From NCBI RefSeq assembly GCF_025215495.1, contig NZ_CP104302.1, positions 1,426,001-1,490,000 of the forward strand: 64,000 bases of DNA, in the 5' to 3' direction. A program made the position numbers and the translations under genes. Within the stretch, counting starts at the first letter, position 1, and each line of letters starts with the position of its first letter. Shown here in pieces: positions 22,394-35,549 of the stretch. This DNA comes from Mycolicibacterium brumae. GTDB taxonomy: Bacteria; Actinomycetota; Actinomycetes; Mycobacteriales; Mycobacteriaceae. The notes under the pieces were generated by a model. That model was not told the origin of the DNA and made no database searches. It worked only from the letters and a program-made list of their open reading frames with translations.

Positions 22394-23709
22394 TCGATCG
22401 CCTTGCCATCGAGCAGCCGGGTGAGCGCGGCCACCGTGGCCGGGCCGACCTTGCCGGCCTGGCGCAGGAAGTAACCGCGGGTCCACAATCCGGTCACCGA
22501 CTCATAGTGCGGGGGCGCGTGCTCAGGGTCGGTGACATAGCCGTTGCGGTGCCGGCCCTGCTGGTGGGCGGCGATGATCTGCCCATCGGCGAGCACCTCG
22601 ATCGTCGTGCCGATAATCCGCACGTCCACCCCGCGCCCGGCGAACCGGTAGGGCACCGAGTACTTGATGGTGTCGAGCTGGATATGCCAATCCCGGTGCA
22701 CCTTCGCCTTGCGCCAGCACACCGGTTCCCACCGCTGCTCGGGCAACCCGATGAGCTCGCCGCGCTCATGGTCGTCGAACCAGCCACGCCGCGCCCGCGC
22801 CTCCCCGCGAAACGGGGTCCGGTCGTTGATCTGCTCGACTTGGGCGGCGACCGCCGCGTTGAGGTCATCAAGGCAGGCGAACACCCGATCGGCCAGGAAG
22901 TGGATCACCCAGTTGGTGATGACCTTCACCCCCGCTTCGGCGTTCCCTTTGTCCCGCGGGCGATTTGAGCGTGTCGGCACCGCCGCGGCCCCATAGTGGG
23001 CCAGGAAATCCTGATACGAGGCGTTGACGTCGCGGGCCCGGTCGATGCGGCTGATCTGGTTTGACGCCGTCGAAGCGTTGTCCGGGACGATCACCTGGGC
23101 GACCCCGCCGAAATACTCGAACGCCCGCCGATGCCCATCGCACCACGCGGGCTGTTTCTCATCGAAGTAGCCGTAGGCGAACACCATCCCCGAGAACGGC
23201 AACGTCGCCACGAACACCGACACCGGTGTCACCGCCCGGGTGATCGGATCGGTCACCTTCATCGGCGTGCCCGCCCAATCGACCTGCATCGTATGCCCCG
23301 GCACGTGGGCGATCGGCACACTCAGATCGTTGACCCGGACGTGCTCGGTGACGATCTGGCAGTAGCGCTCATACCCGTAGAACCGGGCGCCCGGGGCCGC
23401 ATCGGATCGCAGGTACTGGCTCCACAGCACCTTCAACGGCGGCTTCTTGCGACCCAGCCGCGCCGCGACGACCTTGTCGATATCGACCGGCACGAACTCA
23501 CTGGCCACGTTCTTGCGGCCATCGGCGAACAGCCGATCCAGATCCTCAGCGGTCAGCGCCGCGACCTGCTCGGCGGTGCTCAACTGCTCCTCATCGAGCA
23601 CACGGCGGGCCCGGGCGATCGCCCGGTGCGAGCACCCCGCCATCGCTTCGATCTGCCTATAGGCCAGTCCCTGCACCAGCAGGCCCATCACATACCGGTA
23701 ATCCGTCAT
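22394..23709 (-). pseudogene. istA: istA 5' part (IS21-family transposase), truncated by IS256-family insertion
   Basis: Begins at ATG 23709 (MTDYRYVMGLLVQGLAYRQI) with an N-terminal helix-turn-helix. The DDE residues are visible in HTMQVDWAGTP, VIVPDNAST and KGNAEAGVK. Authentic sequence runs to RLLDGKAIE, about residue 439; beyond that the frame reads a few codons of the inserted element and stops at 22363. The C-terminal domain is therefore lost from the product, although the catalytic triad remains on this half. Confidence 0.9.
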
Positions 23710-23772
23710 CCGCGGGATCCCTCTCAATCGCCGCGACCCCTGCGGCCACGGATGAAAGCGATCCTCGAACAG

Positions 23773-23841
23773 CGCTACCAGATACCCGCGCCACTGCTAC
23801 CGGATAGTTACACAGGCGCTACCGAAAGCCCCGGCTTAACA
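23773..23841. repeat. Right end of IS21 element with three CGCTACC sites
   Basis: Inverted counterpart of the left end: GCTACC cores at 23773-23780, 23796-23803 and 23817-23824, spaced 21-23 bp, followed by the outer terminal repeat ending AACA at 23841. Confidence 0.85.
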
Positions 23842-24437
23842 CCTGAGTCGACGAGCGGGCGAGTCGAGCTCGGGTCTGGCCCGGTTGTTGCCTGCGGGCC
23901 AGGTGGGGCTCACGGGGCGGATGGGATTCGTCCGAGGCGGATTGGGATTTGTCGCGCCTCGATTTGAGAACCTACGTCGCCTGGTGAGAACTCAGGTCGC
24001 TTAGTGAGAACTGGCGTACCTGTTTTTCATCGGTTGAGAACTGAGGTACACGTTGTTCGAGTAGAGCCATGCGCTGGTTCTCAGTCGATGAAAATGGCCT
24101 CCGTCAGGTCTCACTGACGTACCTCAGTTCTCACCAGCCGCCACCAGCTCTCAGTCGATGCGGCGATCTCCATGAATTCTCACCAGCCGCCACCAGTTCT
24201 CAAATCGACCATGAGGACCCGGGGCGCTCGGTCCGGGTGGGGGTCGGCGCCCGTCCGCGTCTAGGGTGTGCGCCCCGGCGACGACGTCTTCGTCGACCTG
24301 GCCCACGAGCCTGCCGCTCGCGCGCCCGGCGCAGACGGGGTAGGGGAGTGCGGCCCCGCCAACCCCAGAACCTGGCAAACCCCAGAATCCCAAGCCCCCA
24401 AACCCAGAACCTCGGAGCCTCGAACCCCCAGAAACGA
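23842..24437. other. Non-coding accessory DNA between IS21 and qcrB
   Basis: No credible gene. The stretch holds the IS21 target duplication and rest of the split repeat (23842-23863), a G-rich segment, the inverted GAGAACT array (23955-24210), and a C/A-rich tract (about 24360-24437) with repeated CCCCAGAA-like words. All of it lies downstream of qcrB, so it is not that gene's promoter. Confidence 0.7.
23955..24210. repeat. MITE-like inverted array of TGAGAACT motifs
   Basis: Left arm 23955-24041 contains TGAGAAC(C/T) at 23965, 23985 and 24005 (exact 20-bp period) and again at 24035. The right arm 24077-24163 is its reverse complement at roughly 70% identity over 87 bp with the same internal spacing; the arms are separated by 35 bp. 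A third, partial copy repeats ttctcaccagccgccaccag exactly at 24128-24147 and 24177-24196. This resembles two transposon ends carrying iterated transposase sites, facing each other with no gene between. Confidence 0.65.
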
Positions 24438-24467
24438 CTGTGGCCCCGGAAATCCCCGGGGCCACAG
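24438..24467 (-). terminator. Hairpin terminator of the ctaE-qcrCAB operon
   Basis: Twelve-base perfect stem (24438-24449 CTGTGGCCCCGG pairing with 24456-24467) with a 6-nt loop, 13 bp beyond the qcrB stop. The downstream T-run on the minus strand is weak (TCGTTTCT), so efficiency is uncertain. Confidence 0.7.
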
Positions 24468-24479
24468 CGCAGCTTGGAT

Positions 24480-26147
24480 CTAGCGGCCGTCGACTCCGAC
24501 GACCTCCTCGTCCTGGTATTCCTTCAGCGCGGTGAGCGCCTTGTGCTCGGCCTCGTGCTCGGCGCGGGTCAGCGCCCGGTCCTCGGCCGGCGGGTCGGCG
24601 GTCAGGAAGCTGCCGGAGCCCGGCCGTCCGCCGGCGCCCAGCTTGTTCATCTTCTTCGGCAGCGCGGCGCCCTCGTACGGCAACGGAATCGGGTGTCCGT
24701 GGTCGTCGACCGGGCCGAGCGGCTGGTGCAGCTCGATGTACGCGCCCTCCGGCGTCCGCTTGATGATGCCGGTCTCGATGCCGTGCTCCAGGGTGTCGCG
24801 GTCGCTGCGCTGCAGGCCGACGGCCCACCGGTAGGTGATGAAGTACACCAGCGGCGGCAGCACGATCATGCCGATGCGGCCGATCCACGTCGTCGCGTTC
24901 AGCGAGATGTGGAACTTCAGCGCGATGACGTCGTTCATGGCCGACAGGGTCAGCACCATGTAGAACGCGATGGCCATGGCGCCGATGGCGGTGCGGACCG
25001 GAGCGTCACGCGGACGCTGCAGCAGGTTGTGGTGCGCGTCGTCGCCGGTGAACTTCTTCTCCAACCACGGCCACGCGCCCAGCAGACCGAACACCAGGCC
25101 CATGATGACCGCGACCCAGGTGGACGCCGGGATGGTGTGGCCGAACGGGTAGAACTCCCAGGCCGGCCAGATACGCGCCAGGCCTTCCGTCCACATCATG
25201 TAGAAGTCCGGCTGGCTGCCCGCGGACACCTGCGACGGCCGGTAGGGGCCGAGCGTCCAGATCGGGTTGATGGTGAGCAGGCCGCCCATCAGGCCCAGGA
25301 TGCCGACGGTGATCGCGAAGAACGCGCCCGACTTGACCGCGAACACCGGCATGACGCGCACGCCGACGACATTCTTCTCGGTGCGCCCGGCGCCCGGGAA
25401 CTGGGTGTGCTTCTGGAACCACACCATCGCCAGGTGGATGCCGATCAGGGCCAGGATGATGCCCGGGATCAGCAGGATGTGCATCGCGTACAAGCGCGGG
25501 ATGATCAGGCCGGCCCCGGTGGCCACACAGTCGTTGCCCATCTGGCCGCAGGGGAAATCGCCGCCGAACAGGCCCCAGTGCAACCAGGAACCGATCACCG
25601 GCATGCCCAGGGTGATCGACGACAGCGCCGCGCGCAGGCCGATGCCGGACAGCAGATCGTCGGGCAGCGAGTAGCCGAAGTAGCCCTCGAACATGGCCAG
25701 GATCAGCAGCAGCGTGCCGATCACCCAGTTCGCCTCACGCGGGCGGCGGAACGCGCCGGTGAAGAAGATGCGGGCCAGGTGCACCATGATCGACGCCGCG
25801 AACATCAGCGCTGCCCAGTGGTGGACCTGCCGGACGAACAGGCCGCCGCGGACCTCGAAGCTGATGTCCAGCGCCGAGGCGTACGCCTTCGACATCTCGA
25901 TGCCGCGCAGCGGTTGATAGACACCCTGGTAGGTGACCTCGGCCATGGACGGGTCGAAGAACAGCGTCAGGTAGACGCCGGTCAGCAGCAGCACCACGAA
26001 GCTGTACAGCGCGATCTCGCCCAGCAGGAAGGACCAGTGGGTGGGGAACACCTTGTTCAGCTGGCGGCGCAGCGCCCCCGACGGGTGGTACCGCGAATCG
26101 ATCTCGTCGCCCTGCTTGGCGAGCCGGTCTCCAATTTTCGAACTCAT
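24480..26147 (-). CDS. qcrB: Cytochrome bc1 complex cytochrome b subunit
   Basis: Membrane cytochrome b of the actinobacterial bcc complex; carries two hemes and the quinol oxidation site, and is the target of imidazopyridine inhibitors in mycobacteria. The 555-residue protein is longer than canonical cytochrome b, with the C-terminal extension seen in actinobacteria. Features include [20 protein letters not shown] with heme-ligand histidines, [15 protein letters not shown] and [16 protein letters not shown] 26147 overlaps the qcrA stop as ATGA. Confidence 0.96.
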   Translation of the reverse strand: MSSKIGDRLAKQGDEIDSRYHPSGALRRQLNKVFPTHWSFLLGEIALYSFVVLLLTGVYLTLFFDPSMAEVTYQGVYQPLRGIEMSKAYASALDISFEVRGGLFVRQVHHWAALMFAASIMVHLARIFFTGAFRRPREANWVIGTLLLILAMFEGYFGYSLPDDLLSGIGLRAALSSITLGMPVIGSWLHWGLFGGDFPCGQMGNDCVATGAGLIIPRLYAMHILLIPGIILALIGIHLAMVWFQKHTQFPGAGRTEKNVVGVRVMPVFAVKSGAFFAITVGILGLMGGLLTINPIWTLGPYRPSQVSAGSQPDFYMMWTEGLARIWPAWEFYPFGHTIPASTWVAVIMGLVFGLLGAWPWLEKKFTGDDAHHNLLQRPRDAPVRTAIGAMAIAFYMVLTLSAMNDVIALKFHISLNATTWIGRIGMIVLPPLVYFITYRWAVGLQRSDRDTLEHGIETGIIKRTPEGAYIELHQPLGPVDDHGHPIPLPYEGAALPKKMNKLGAGGRPGSGSFLTADPPAEDRALTRAEHEAEHKALTALKEYQDEEVVGVDGR

Positions 26148-27304
26148 GACTTGCGCTCCCAGAAGGCCGGTCCGACGGGTTCGATGAAGTCACCATTGGC
26201 GACCAGGAACCCATCCTGGTCGATGGTGATCGGTAGCTGCGCCAGCGCGCGCGCCGCCGGGCCGAAGATCGGTTTGGCGTAGGTGAGCGCGTCGAACTGG
26301 GACTGGTGGCACGGGCAGAGGATCCGGTAGGTCTGCTGCTCGTAGAGCGACGACGGGCAGCCCAGGTGCGAGCAGACCTTCGTGTAGGCGAACATGTCGC
26401 CGAAGTGGAAGCTCTCCTGGCCCTTGCGGAAGGTGACCTTGTCCAGATCCTCGGGCCGGATGCGGATCAGCATCACCGGGTTGCGGACGCCCATCAGGAT
26501 CTTGTTCAGATTGTGGTGCGACTCGGGGGTGGTGCCGTCGCCGTCGGCCTCACGCCACGGGAACACCGTCTCCATGCCGCCTGCGTCGATGTCTTCGGCG
26601 CGCATCTTGATGAACGGGGAGTGGCTGTCGCCGGTGGCGCGGGCCAGGTAGATGGTCTCGCCGTGGTACCGCGGGGTCCAGCCCGAGGTCCACAGCACGG
26701 CCTTCTTGCCCTCGGCGGTGGGGACGACGGGCTTCCACGGGTTCTTCACCAGGCCGCCGATGAACGCGACGCCGGTGCCGAGGCCGAAGGTGCCCAGCGC
26801 CAGACCGGCGGTCGCGCCGATCATCTTACGGCGCTTGATCGTCGAGCCCTCCAGGGCGTCGTTCAGGGTGGCCGCGATGGTCTTGCGGTCCAGCTCCGAG
26901 GACGCGCCGTCGTGGCGGTCCTGGACCGAGATCTCCTCGGGGATGAACTTCTTCTGGAACAGCACCGCGCCGATGCCGATGGCCAGCACCGACAGACCGA
27001 AGGTCAGGCCGTAGAGCGGGGTGGCCAGGTTGTAGAGGAAGTTGCCCTCCTCGCCGGCGGCCTTGTATTCCCAGGGCCAGAACAAGAAGATCAGCAGCAG
27101 CGCCAGCCCGCTGATGCCCGCGATGAGCATCCAGATGGCCACGGTGCGCTCGGCGCGCTTCTCCGCGCGGGTGCCCTCGACGGGCCAGCGCGGCTCCTTG
27201 AAGATCGTCGTGACGCCGTCGAGCTCGCCGCCGAGGCGGACCAACTCCTCGCGCGACATGCCGGCGAGCTGCTCGTCGGTGGGACGGGGGGTGTTCTCAC
27301 TCAT
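26144..27304 (-). CDS. qcrA: Cytochrome bc1 complex Rieske iron-sulfur subunit
   Basis: 386 residues from ATG 27304 ([20 protein letters not shown]), overlapping the qcrC stop (ATGA). Three hydrophobic helices in the N-terminal half are typical of actinobacterial Rieske proteins. The [2Fe-2S] ligands are in [11 protein letters not shown] and [10 protein letters not shown] (about residues 310 and 330). A longer in-frame start inside qcrC exists but is not needed. Confidence 0.95.
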   Translation of the reverse strand: MSENTPRPTDEQLAGMSREELVRLGGELDGVTTIFKEPRWPVEGTRAEKRAERTVAIWMLIAGISGLALLLIFLFWPWEYKAAGEEGNFLYNLATPLYGLTFGLSVLAIGIGAVLFQKKFIPEEISVQDRHDGASSELDRKTIAATLNDALEGSTIKRRKMIGATAGLALGTFGLGTGVAFIGGLVKNPWKPVVPTAEGKKAVLWTSGWTPRYHGETIYLARATGDSHSPFIKMRAEDIDAGGMETVFPWREADGDGTTPESHHNLNKILMGVRNPVMLIRIRPEDLDKVTFRKGQESFHFGDMFAYTKVCSHLGCPSSLYEQQTYRILCPCHQSQFDALTYAKPIFGPAARALAQLPITIDQDGFLVANGDFIEPVGPAFWERKS

Positions 27305-28137
27305 GCGCGTGCTCCGATCCACATCGCCAGACCGATCAACGCCACCATGCCGACGAACCACATCGCCATGGCCTCCGACGTCGGGCCGAACCCGCCGAGG
27401 CCGTAACCGCCCTGGCTCGGCGTCGTCGACGCGTCGCGGACGTAGGCGACGATGTCGCGCTTCTCCTCGGGGCTGAGCTGACGGTCGGAGAACTTCGGCA
27501 TGTTCTGCGGGCCGGTGAGCATGGCCGCGTAGATGTTCGCCGGGGTGGTCTCACCGAGGTCCGGGGCCCACTTGCCCGACGACAGCGCGCCGCCCTTACC
27601 GGTGAAGTTGTGGCAGGAGGCGCAGTTCAGCCGGAACAGGTCGCCGCCGCGGGCGATGTTGCTGCCCAGCAGGGACTCCTCGCTGACCTTGCCGTCGGCG
27701 TCGCGCGGGATCAGCGGGCCGCCGCCGTTGGCCTGGATGTAGGCGCCCAGCGCGTCGATCTGGTGATCGTCGAACTTGGCCTTCTTGGCCGGGGCCTGGG
27801 AGTTCAGGCTCATCGCCGGCATGCGGCCGGTGGACACCTGGAAGTAGACGGCGGCCTCGCCGACGCCGATCAGGCTCGGGCCGCGGTCGGGCACACCCTG
27901 CAGGGCGGCGCCGTGGCAGGACACACACGAGGTGTCGTAGAGCTCTTTGCCTTCGCGCAGCACGGCCGAGGAGGCTTCGTCGGCCACCGCGACCTGGGGC
28001 CGCGGGGTCAGCACGGCGGCCAGCGTGCCGGCGAACGCCAGCGCGAGGACCAGCAGCACACCGGCTGACAGCCGTCGGCGCAGTTTGCGCCGGGACCGGT
28101 CACCGCCGGTCGCTGGGGACAACCGCGAGATCTTCAA
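27301..28137 (-). CDS. qcrC: Cytochrome bc1 complex diheme cytochrome c subunit
   Basis: Diheme cytochrome cc that passes electrons directly to CtaC in the supercomplex. Two CxxCH sites are visible (SCVSCHG and NCASCHN, about residues 70 and 174), with an N-terminal membrane anchor [20 protein letters not shown] and a C-terminal helix ending WIGARA. TTG 28137 is preferred: GACAGGAGT lies 8 nt upstream and the resulting 278-residue protein matches the usual N-terminus. An alternative GTG at 28200 would add 21 residues and has no clear SD. The ctaE stop is 70 bp upstream of the TTG. Confidence 0.93.
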   Translation of the reverse strand: MKISRLSPATGGDRSRRKLRRRLSAGVLLVLALAFAGTLAAVLTPRPQVAVADEASSAVLREGKELYDTSCVSCHGAALQGVPDRGPSLIGVGEAAVYFQVSTGRMPAMSLNSQAPAKKAKFDDHQIDALGAYIQANGGGPLIPRDADGKVSEESLLGSNIARGGDLFRLNCASCHNFTGKGGALSSGKWAPDLGETTPANIYAAMLTGPQNMPKFSDRQLSPEEKRDIVAYVRDASTTPSQGGYGLGGFGPTSEAMAMWFVGMVALIGLAMWIGARA

Positions 28138-28207
28138 CCGAGCACTCCTGTCCGTCGGGGGCTGGGGCTGTGTGGCCAGGGGGTTGGGTTCGTGGGTCAC
28201 CGAACGC

Positions 28208-31802
<3,595 letters not shown>

Positions 31803-31990
31803 ATGTTCGGACGCTACTTGGCTCCGCAGACAAACCCCGACAAGCTCTTCGCCCCTCGCACGGTGTCGGACGCCGACGAAGCTCTTCGCAGCTCGTTCCT
31901 CGCCGCTTGACTTCGTCGGGGTGTCTCGACCTGTCGGACCCGACATCTAGCGTCACCGACATGACTAATATGACGTCAGAAAGGACACCC

Positions 31991-32206
31991 ATGCCGGATC
32001 GCGAAGAGCCGATGCTCATCGATTGCGACGACTGCGCGGTGCGCGGACCGGGCTGCCGGGATTGCGTGGTCAGTGTGCTGCTGGGGACCCCGGAGACCCT
32101 GCTGGCCGATGAGCGGACGGCGCTGGAGGTGCTCGCCGAGGCCGGGATGGCGCCCCGGCTGCGGCTGGTGCCGGTTCACCGCGACGGCAGATCGGGGGTG
32201 GCTTGA
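31991..32206 (+). CDS. Small cysteine-rich protein
   Basis: 71 residues from ATG 31991, 6 nt after AAAGGA. A CxxC-x6-CxxC pattern (DCDDCAVRGPGCRDCVVSVLL) near the N-terminus suggests a metal-binding ribbon, followed by an amphipathic helix. Similar short proteins accompany the NlpC/P60 gene in other actinobacteria, as far as I recall; no function is assigned. Confidence 0.7.
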   Translation: MPDREEPMLIDCDDCAVRGPGCRDCVVSVLLGTPETLLADERTALEVLAEAGMAPRLRLVPVHRDGRSGVA

Positions 32207-32383
32207 GACAAACTCCAGATGTCCTGTGGGTGTCGCCACACTTTGGCCGCGGTACTCGACATGAGTTAAATTGGGTCTTCCGGATGGACAACGCCGAGAC
32301 CGTTTCGTAACCTATTCGAGACCTAAGGCGATCTGGCGGCGCTGCGGCAGCGGTGCGCCGAGGGCAATTGTGAGGACACCCAC

Positions 32384-33535
32384 TTGAGGTTTGAACGTTC
32401 CGCGCGCGCACTGCGCGTGTCCAAGCGCACGATGACGGCTGCGATCGTCGGTTTCCTCGTCATCACCGGCGCGACGGTGGGCGTCGGCCACGCCGACCCC
32501 GCAGACGACGCGCTGGCCCAGCTGCAGGAACTGTCCCGCACCGCCGAGCAGACCAACGAGGCCGTCAACGCCGCCCAGGACGACCTGGACGCGAAGCTGG
32601 CCGCGCAGACCGCCGCCGAGCAGCAGCGGGACAGCGACGCCGCCGCCCTGCAGACCGCCCAGACCAAGCTGGCCGGTTACCAGACCAGCGTCGACGAATT
32701 CGCGGTCGCCACCTACATGAGCGGGCAGACCGGCGAACTCGGCGCGGTGCTGACCGCCACCTCCCCGCAGGGGCTGATCGACCAGTTGTCGCTGCAGCGC
32801 GTCATCGGCACGCAGCTCGCGACGACCATGGCCGACTTCCGCGCCGCCCGCGAAGACACCATCAAGGCCGCCGCCGCGTCGGCCGAGTCCGCCGCGCAGG
32901 CCAAGACCGCCGCCGATCAGGCCGCCACCGTCCGCGCCGGCCTGATGGAAAAGCAGAGCGAACTGCAGCGCAAGATCGCCGTCGTCCGCGCCCAATACGA
33001 ACAGCTGACCCCGCAGCAGCGCGTGCAGCTCGCCGACCCGGGTCCGGTCCCGGCCGGCCCCGAGGTGCTGGCCGCCCCGGCGCCCGGCCTGCCCGAGGCC
33101 GTCCCGCCGGTCGACAACCCGGCCAACCCGGCCGCCCCGGAGGCGATCCCGCCGGGTGACGTGGCCGCGCCGCTGCCAACGTCCTCCGGCCACGGCGGCA
33201 TCGTCGTGCAGGCCGCGCTGAGCAAGATCGGCTCGCCGTACGCGTGGGGCGGCACCGGTCCGGGCGCCTTCGACTGCTCAGGTCTGGTGAACTGGGCCTA
33301 CCACCAGGCCGGCATCGGCCTGCCGCGGTCCAGCTACGCGCTGGCCGCCAACGGCACCCCCGTCTCCCGCGACGAACTGCAGCCCGGCGACGTGGTGAAC
33401 CACTACGGCGACGCCTCGCACTCCAGCATCTACATCGGTGACGGCATGGTGGTGCACGCCTCCACCTACGGCGTCCCGGTGCGGGTGGTCCCGCTGGACG
33501 CCGCCGGGCCGTTCTTCAACGCCCGCCGGTACTGA
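32384..33535 (+). CDS. Secreted NlpC/P60 peptidoglycan hydrolase with coiled-coil domain
   Basis: 383 residues from TTG 32384 (LRFERSARALRVSKRTMTAA), 9 nt after GTGAGGA. The signal peptide ends near VGHA/DPADDA. A long Ala/Gln/Glu-rich coiled coil follows (about residues 40-215), then a Pro-rich linker and a C-terminal NlpC/P60 endopeptidase domain. The catalytic cysteine is in FDCSGLVNWAY (about residue 298) and the histidine in DASHSSIYIG (about 346). It most resembles Rv2190c. Expected to cleave peptide cross-bridges during growth; the coiled coil may gate or position it. Confidence 0.92.
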   Translation: MRFERSARALRVSKRTMTAAIVGFLVITGATVGVGHADPADDALAQLQELSRTAEQTNEAVNAAQDDLDAKLAAQTAAEQQRDSDAAALQTAQTKLAGYQTSVDEFAVATYMSGQTGELGAVLTATSPQGLIDQLSLQRVIGTQLATTMADFRAAREDTIKAAAASAESAAQAKTAADQAATVRAGLMEKQSELQRKIAVVRAQYEQLTPQQRVQLADPGPVPAGPEVLAAPAPGLPEAVPPVDNPANPAAPEAIPPGDVAAPLPTSSGHGGIVVQAALSKIGSPYAWGGTGPGAFDCSGLVNWAYHQAGIGLPRSSYALAANGTPVSRDELQPGDVVNHYGDASHSSIYIGDGMVVHASTYGVPVRVVPLDAAGPFFNARRY

Positions 33536-34395
33536 TCCGTCGACGTCGGCGGATCCGCGTCCTGGCGGCCGCCGTCTGCCTCGCCACCGCCGCGGCGGCG
33601 GTGCCGCTGACCAACACGTCACCGGCGACGCAACCCACCCCGGCGCACGCCGGACCGGCCCAACCCGCCCCTGCGACATCGGCTGAGCCCCGCGTCATCG
33701 TCGGTGGCCGCGAAATCGTCGTCGCCGGCACGCCGAACGCGTTGACCGACCGCGCAGGCGCGCACCTGCCCGCCGCCATCGCCACCGTCGAGCGGTTCTG
33801 GGGCCCGGACTGGCCGCGGCAGATCGTCGTGCAAGCCGCGCCGTCGGACACCGCGTTCGCCGAACTCACCCGCATCGGCCCAGACGCCGAGCACATCGCC
33901 GCGGCCGCCGTCGCCGAATGGGTCGACCCCAGCCACGGCATTGCCGTCGGACAGCGCATCGTGCTGGCGCCCGGCGCGTCGGCGCTCACCGACGACGACT
34001 TTCAGCTGGTGCTGACCCACGAGCTGTTCCACTACGCGACCCGCGCCGACACCGCCCTGGACGCCCCGCGCTGGGTGCAAGAAGGCGTCGCCGACTACGT
34101 CGCCCGCCCGGCGCCGACCGTGTCGACCACGCCGACCGCCCCGGACCGGCTGCCGGAGGACGCCGACTTCGCCGCCACCGAGCCCGCGGAACTGTCCGTC
34201 GGCTACGACCGCGCCTGGTTGTTCGCCCGTTTCATCGCGCAGCGCTACGGCTCGGACCGGCTCAGGGAGCTCTACCGGCGCGCCGCGGGACCCGGTCACC
34301 CGGACACCGCGACGGCGCTGACCGAGACGCTCGGGGCAGACGAAGACCAGCTGCTGGCGGACTGGCGCGCGCACGCCTCAGGCCAGCCGGGCTAG
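33532..34395 (+). CDS. Putative secreted metalloprotease-like protein (HExxH), likely CTG start
   Basis: A gluzincin-like pattern is clear: LTHELFHYATRAD (HExxH) followed by WVQEGVADYVA, as in peptidase MA-like proteins. The first standard start is GTG 33601 (VPLTNTSPATQP). The frame upstream, however, encodes a typical signal peptide: RRRRRIR, then VLAAAVCLATAAAAVPL. It is open back to a stop at 33439 and contains no ATG, GTG or TTG. The only plausible initiator is CTG 33532, which overlaps the upstream TGA as CTGA. From there the protein is 287 residues. pimB begins 12 bp downstream. Confidence 0.75.
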   Translation: MIRRRRRIRVLAAAVCLATAAAAVPLTNTSPATQPTPAHAGPAQPAPATSAEPRVIVGGREIVVAGTPNALTDRAGAHLPAAIATVERFWGPDWPRQIVVQAAPSDTAFAELTRIGPDAEHIAAAAVAEWVDPSHGIAVGQRIVLAPGASALTDDDFQLVLTHELFHYATRADTALDAPRWVQEGVADYVARPAPTVSTTPTAPDRLPEDADFAATEPAELSVGYDRAWLFARFIAQRYGSDRLRELYRRAAGPGHPDTATALTETLGADEDQLLADWRAHASGQPG

Positions 34396-34406
34396 CCTGA
34401 CAACCG

Positions 34407-35543
34407 ATGACTCGGATTCTGCTGGTAACCAACGATTTCCCGCCGCGGCCCGGCGGCATCCAGTCCTACCTGGAGCAGTTCGCCACCCGGTTGGCCGAGA
34501 CCGGCGAACACCAGCTGACGGTGTACGCCCCGCGCTGGAAGGGCGCCGAGGCCTACGACCAGGCGGCCGGCTTCCAGATCGAGCGCCATCCCACCACTTT
34601 GATGCTGCCCGAGCCGCGGGTGGACTCCCGGATGCGCGCCCTGATCAGGGCCAACGACATCGAAACCGTGTGGTTCGGCGCGGCCGCGCCGCTGGCGCTG
34701 CTGGCCGACCGGGCCCGCTCCGCCGGGGCGCAGCGGGTGCTGGCCAGCACCCACGGCCACGAGGTGGGCTGGTCGATGCTGCCGGTCGCCAGTTCGGCGC
34801 TGCGCCGCATCGGCGAGCACACCGACGTCGTCACCTTCGTCAGCCGCTACACCCGCGGCCGGTTCGCCGCCGCGTTCGGCCCGCGCGCGGTGATGGAACA
34901 CCTGCCGCCCGGGGTGGACACCGACCGGTTCGCCCCGGACCCGGGCGCCCGCGCCGACCTGCGCGCCCGCTATCGGCTGGGGGAGCGGCCCACCGTGGTC
35001 TGCCTGTCCCGGCTGGTGCCCCGCAAGGGCCAGGACATGCTGATCCGGGCGTGGCCCGAGATTCGACGCCGGGTGGACGGGGCCGCGCTGGTCATCGTGG
35101 GCGGCGGCCCGTACGGCGATCACCTGCGCAAGCTGGCCGACGAACACGACGTCGCCGAGCACGTGGTGTTCACCGGCGGGGTGCCCGCCGCCGAACTCCC
35201 CGCGCATCACACCATCGCCGACGTGTTCGCCATGCCATGCCGCACCCGCGGCGCCGGACTGGACGTCGAAGGCCTGGGCATCGTGTTCCTGGAGGCCTCG
35301 GCGACCGGTGTGCCGGTGGTCGCCGGGGACTCCGGCGGCGCCCCGGAGACGGTGATCGACGGGCAGACCGGGACCGTGGTGCCCGGCCGCGACCTGGATC
35401 GGATCACCACCGCGGTGGCAGACCTGCTGGCTGACCCGGACACCGCGGCCGCCATGGGCGCGGCCGGCCGGGAATGGGTGTGCGCGCAGTGGCGGTGGGA
35501 CCGGCTCACCGAGCGATTGGGGGAGCTGGCGCGGCTGCGCTGA
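34407..35543 (+). CDS. pimB: Phosphatidylinositol monomannoside alpha-1,6-mannosyltransferase (PimB')
   Basis: GT4 glycosyltransferase adding the second mannose to phosphatidyl-inositol mannoside on the cytoplasmic face. The 378-residue protein starts MTRILLVTNDFPPRPGGIQS. The donor domain contains VCLSRLVPRKGQDMLI, VIVGGGPYGDHLRKLA and the E-x7-E motif EGLGIVFLEASATGVPVVAG. It lies in an envelope gene run, 12 bp after the metalloprotease-like gene. Confidence 0.93.
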   Translation: MTRILLVTNDFPPRPGGIQSYLEQFATRLAETGEHQLTVYAPRWKGAEAYDQAAGFQIERHPTTLMLPEPRVDSRMRALIRANDIETVWFGAAAPLALLADRARSAGAQRVLASTHGHEVGWSMLPVASSALRRIGEHTDVVTFVSRYTRGRFAAAFGPRAVMEHLPPGVDTDRFAPDPGARADLRARYRLGERPTVVCLSRLVPRKGQDMLIRAWPEIRRRVDGAALVIVGGGPYGDHLRKLADEHDVAEHVVFTGGVPAAELPAHHTIADVFAMPCRTRGAGLDVEGLGIVFLEASATGVPVVAGDSGGAPETVIDGQTGTVVPGRDLDRITTAVADLLADPDTAAAMGAAGREWVCAQWRWDRLTERLGELARLR

Positions 35544-35549
35544 GCCCCC

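Larger units (their letters stand above)
19697..23841 (-). mobile_element. IS21-family insertion sequence (istAB), interrupted by an IS256-family element
   Basis: The element begins TGTT and ends AACA, with 25-bp terminal inverted repeats (19697-19721 and 23817-23841) matching at 22 positions. It is flanked by a 5-bp target duplication CCTGA (19692-19696 and 23842-23846). Inside are istA and istB on the minus strand, overlapping as ATGA. The 4145-bp span includes a nested 1464-bp IS256-type element; the IS21 itself would be about 2.67 kb. Because istA is broken, it should be unable to transpose by itself. Confidence 0.93.

Noticed and set aside
19628..23863. A 24-bp IS target duplication flanking the IS21 element
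   Set aside because: The left copy is 62 bp away from the IS end; the direct duplication touching the terminal repeats is the 5-bp CCTGA.
23955..24210. CRISPR array
   Set aside because: Repeats are short, degenerate and partly inverted, spacers are not uniform in length, and no cas genes are present.
24069..26282. 737-codon plus-strand frame over qcrB
   Set aside because: Antisense to a certain cytochrome b gene, Arg/Gln/His-rich, no domain.
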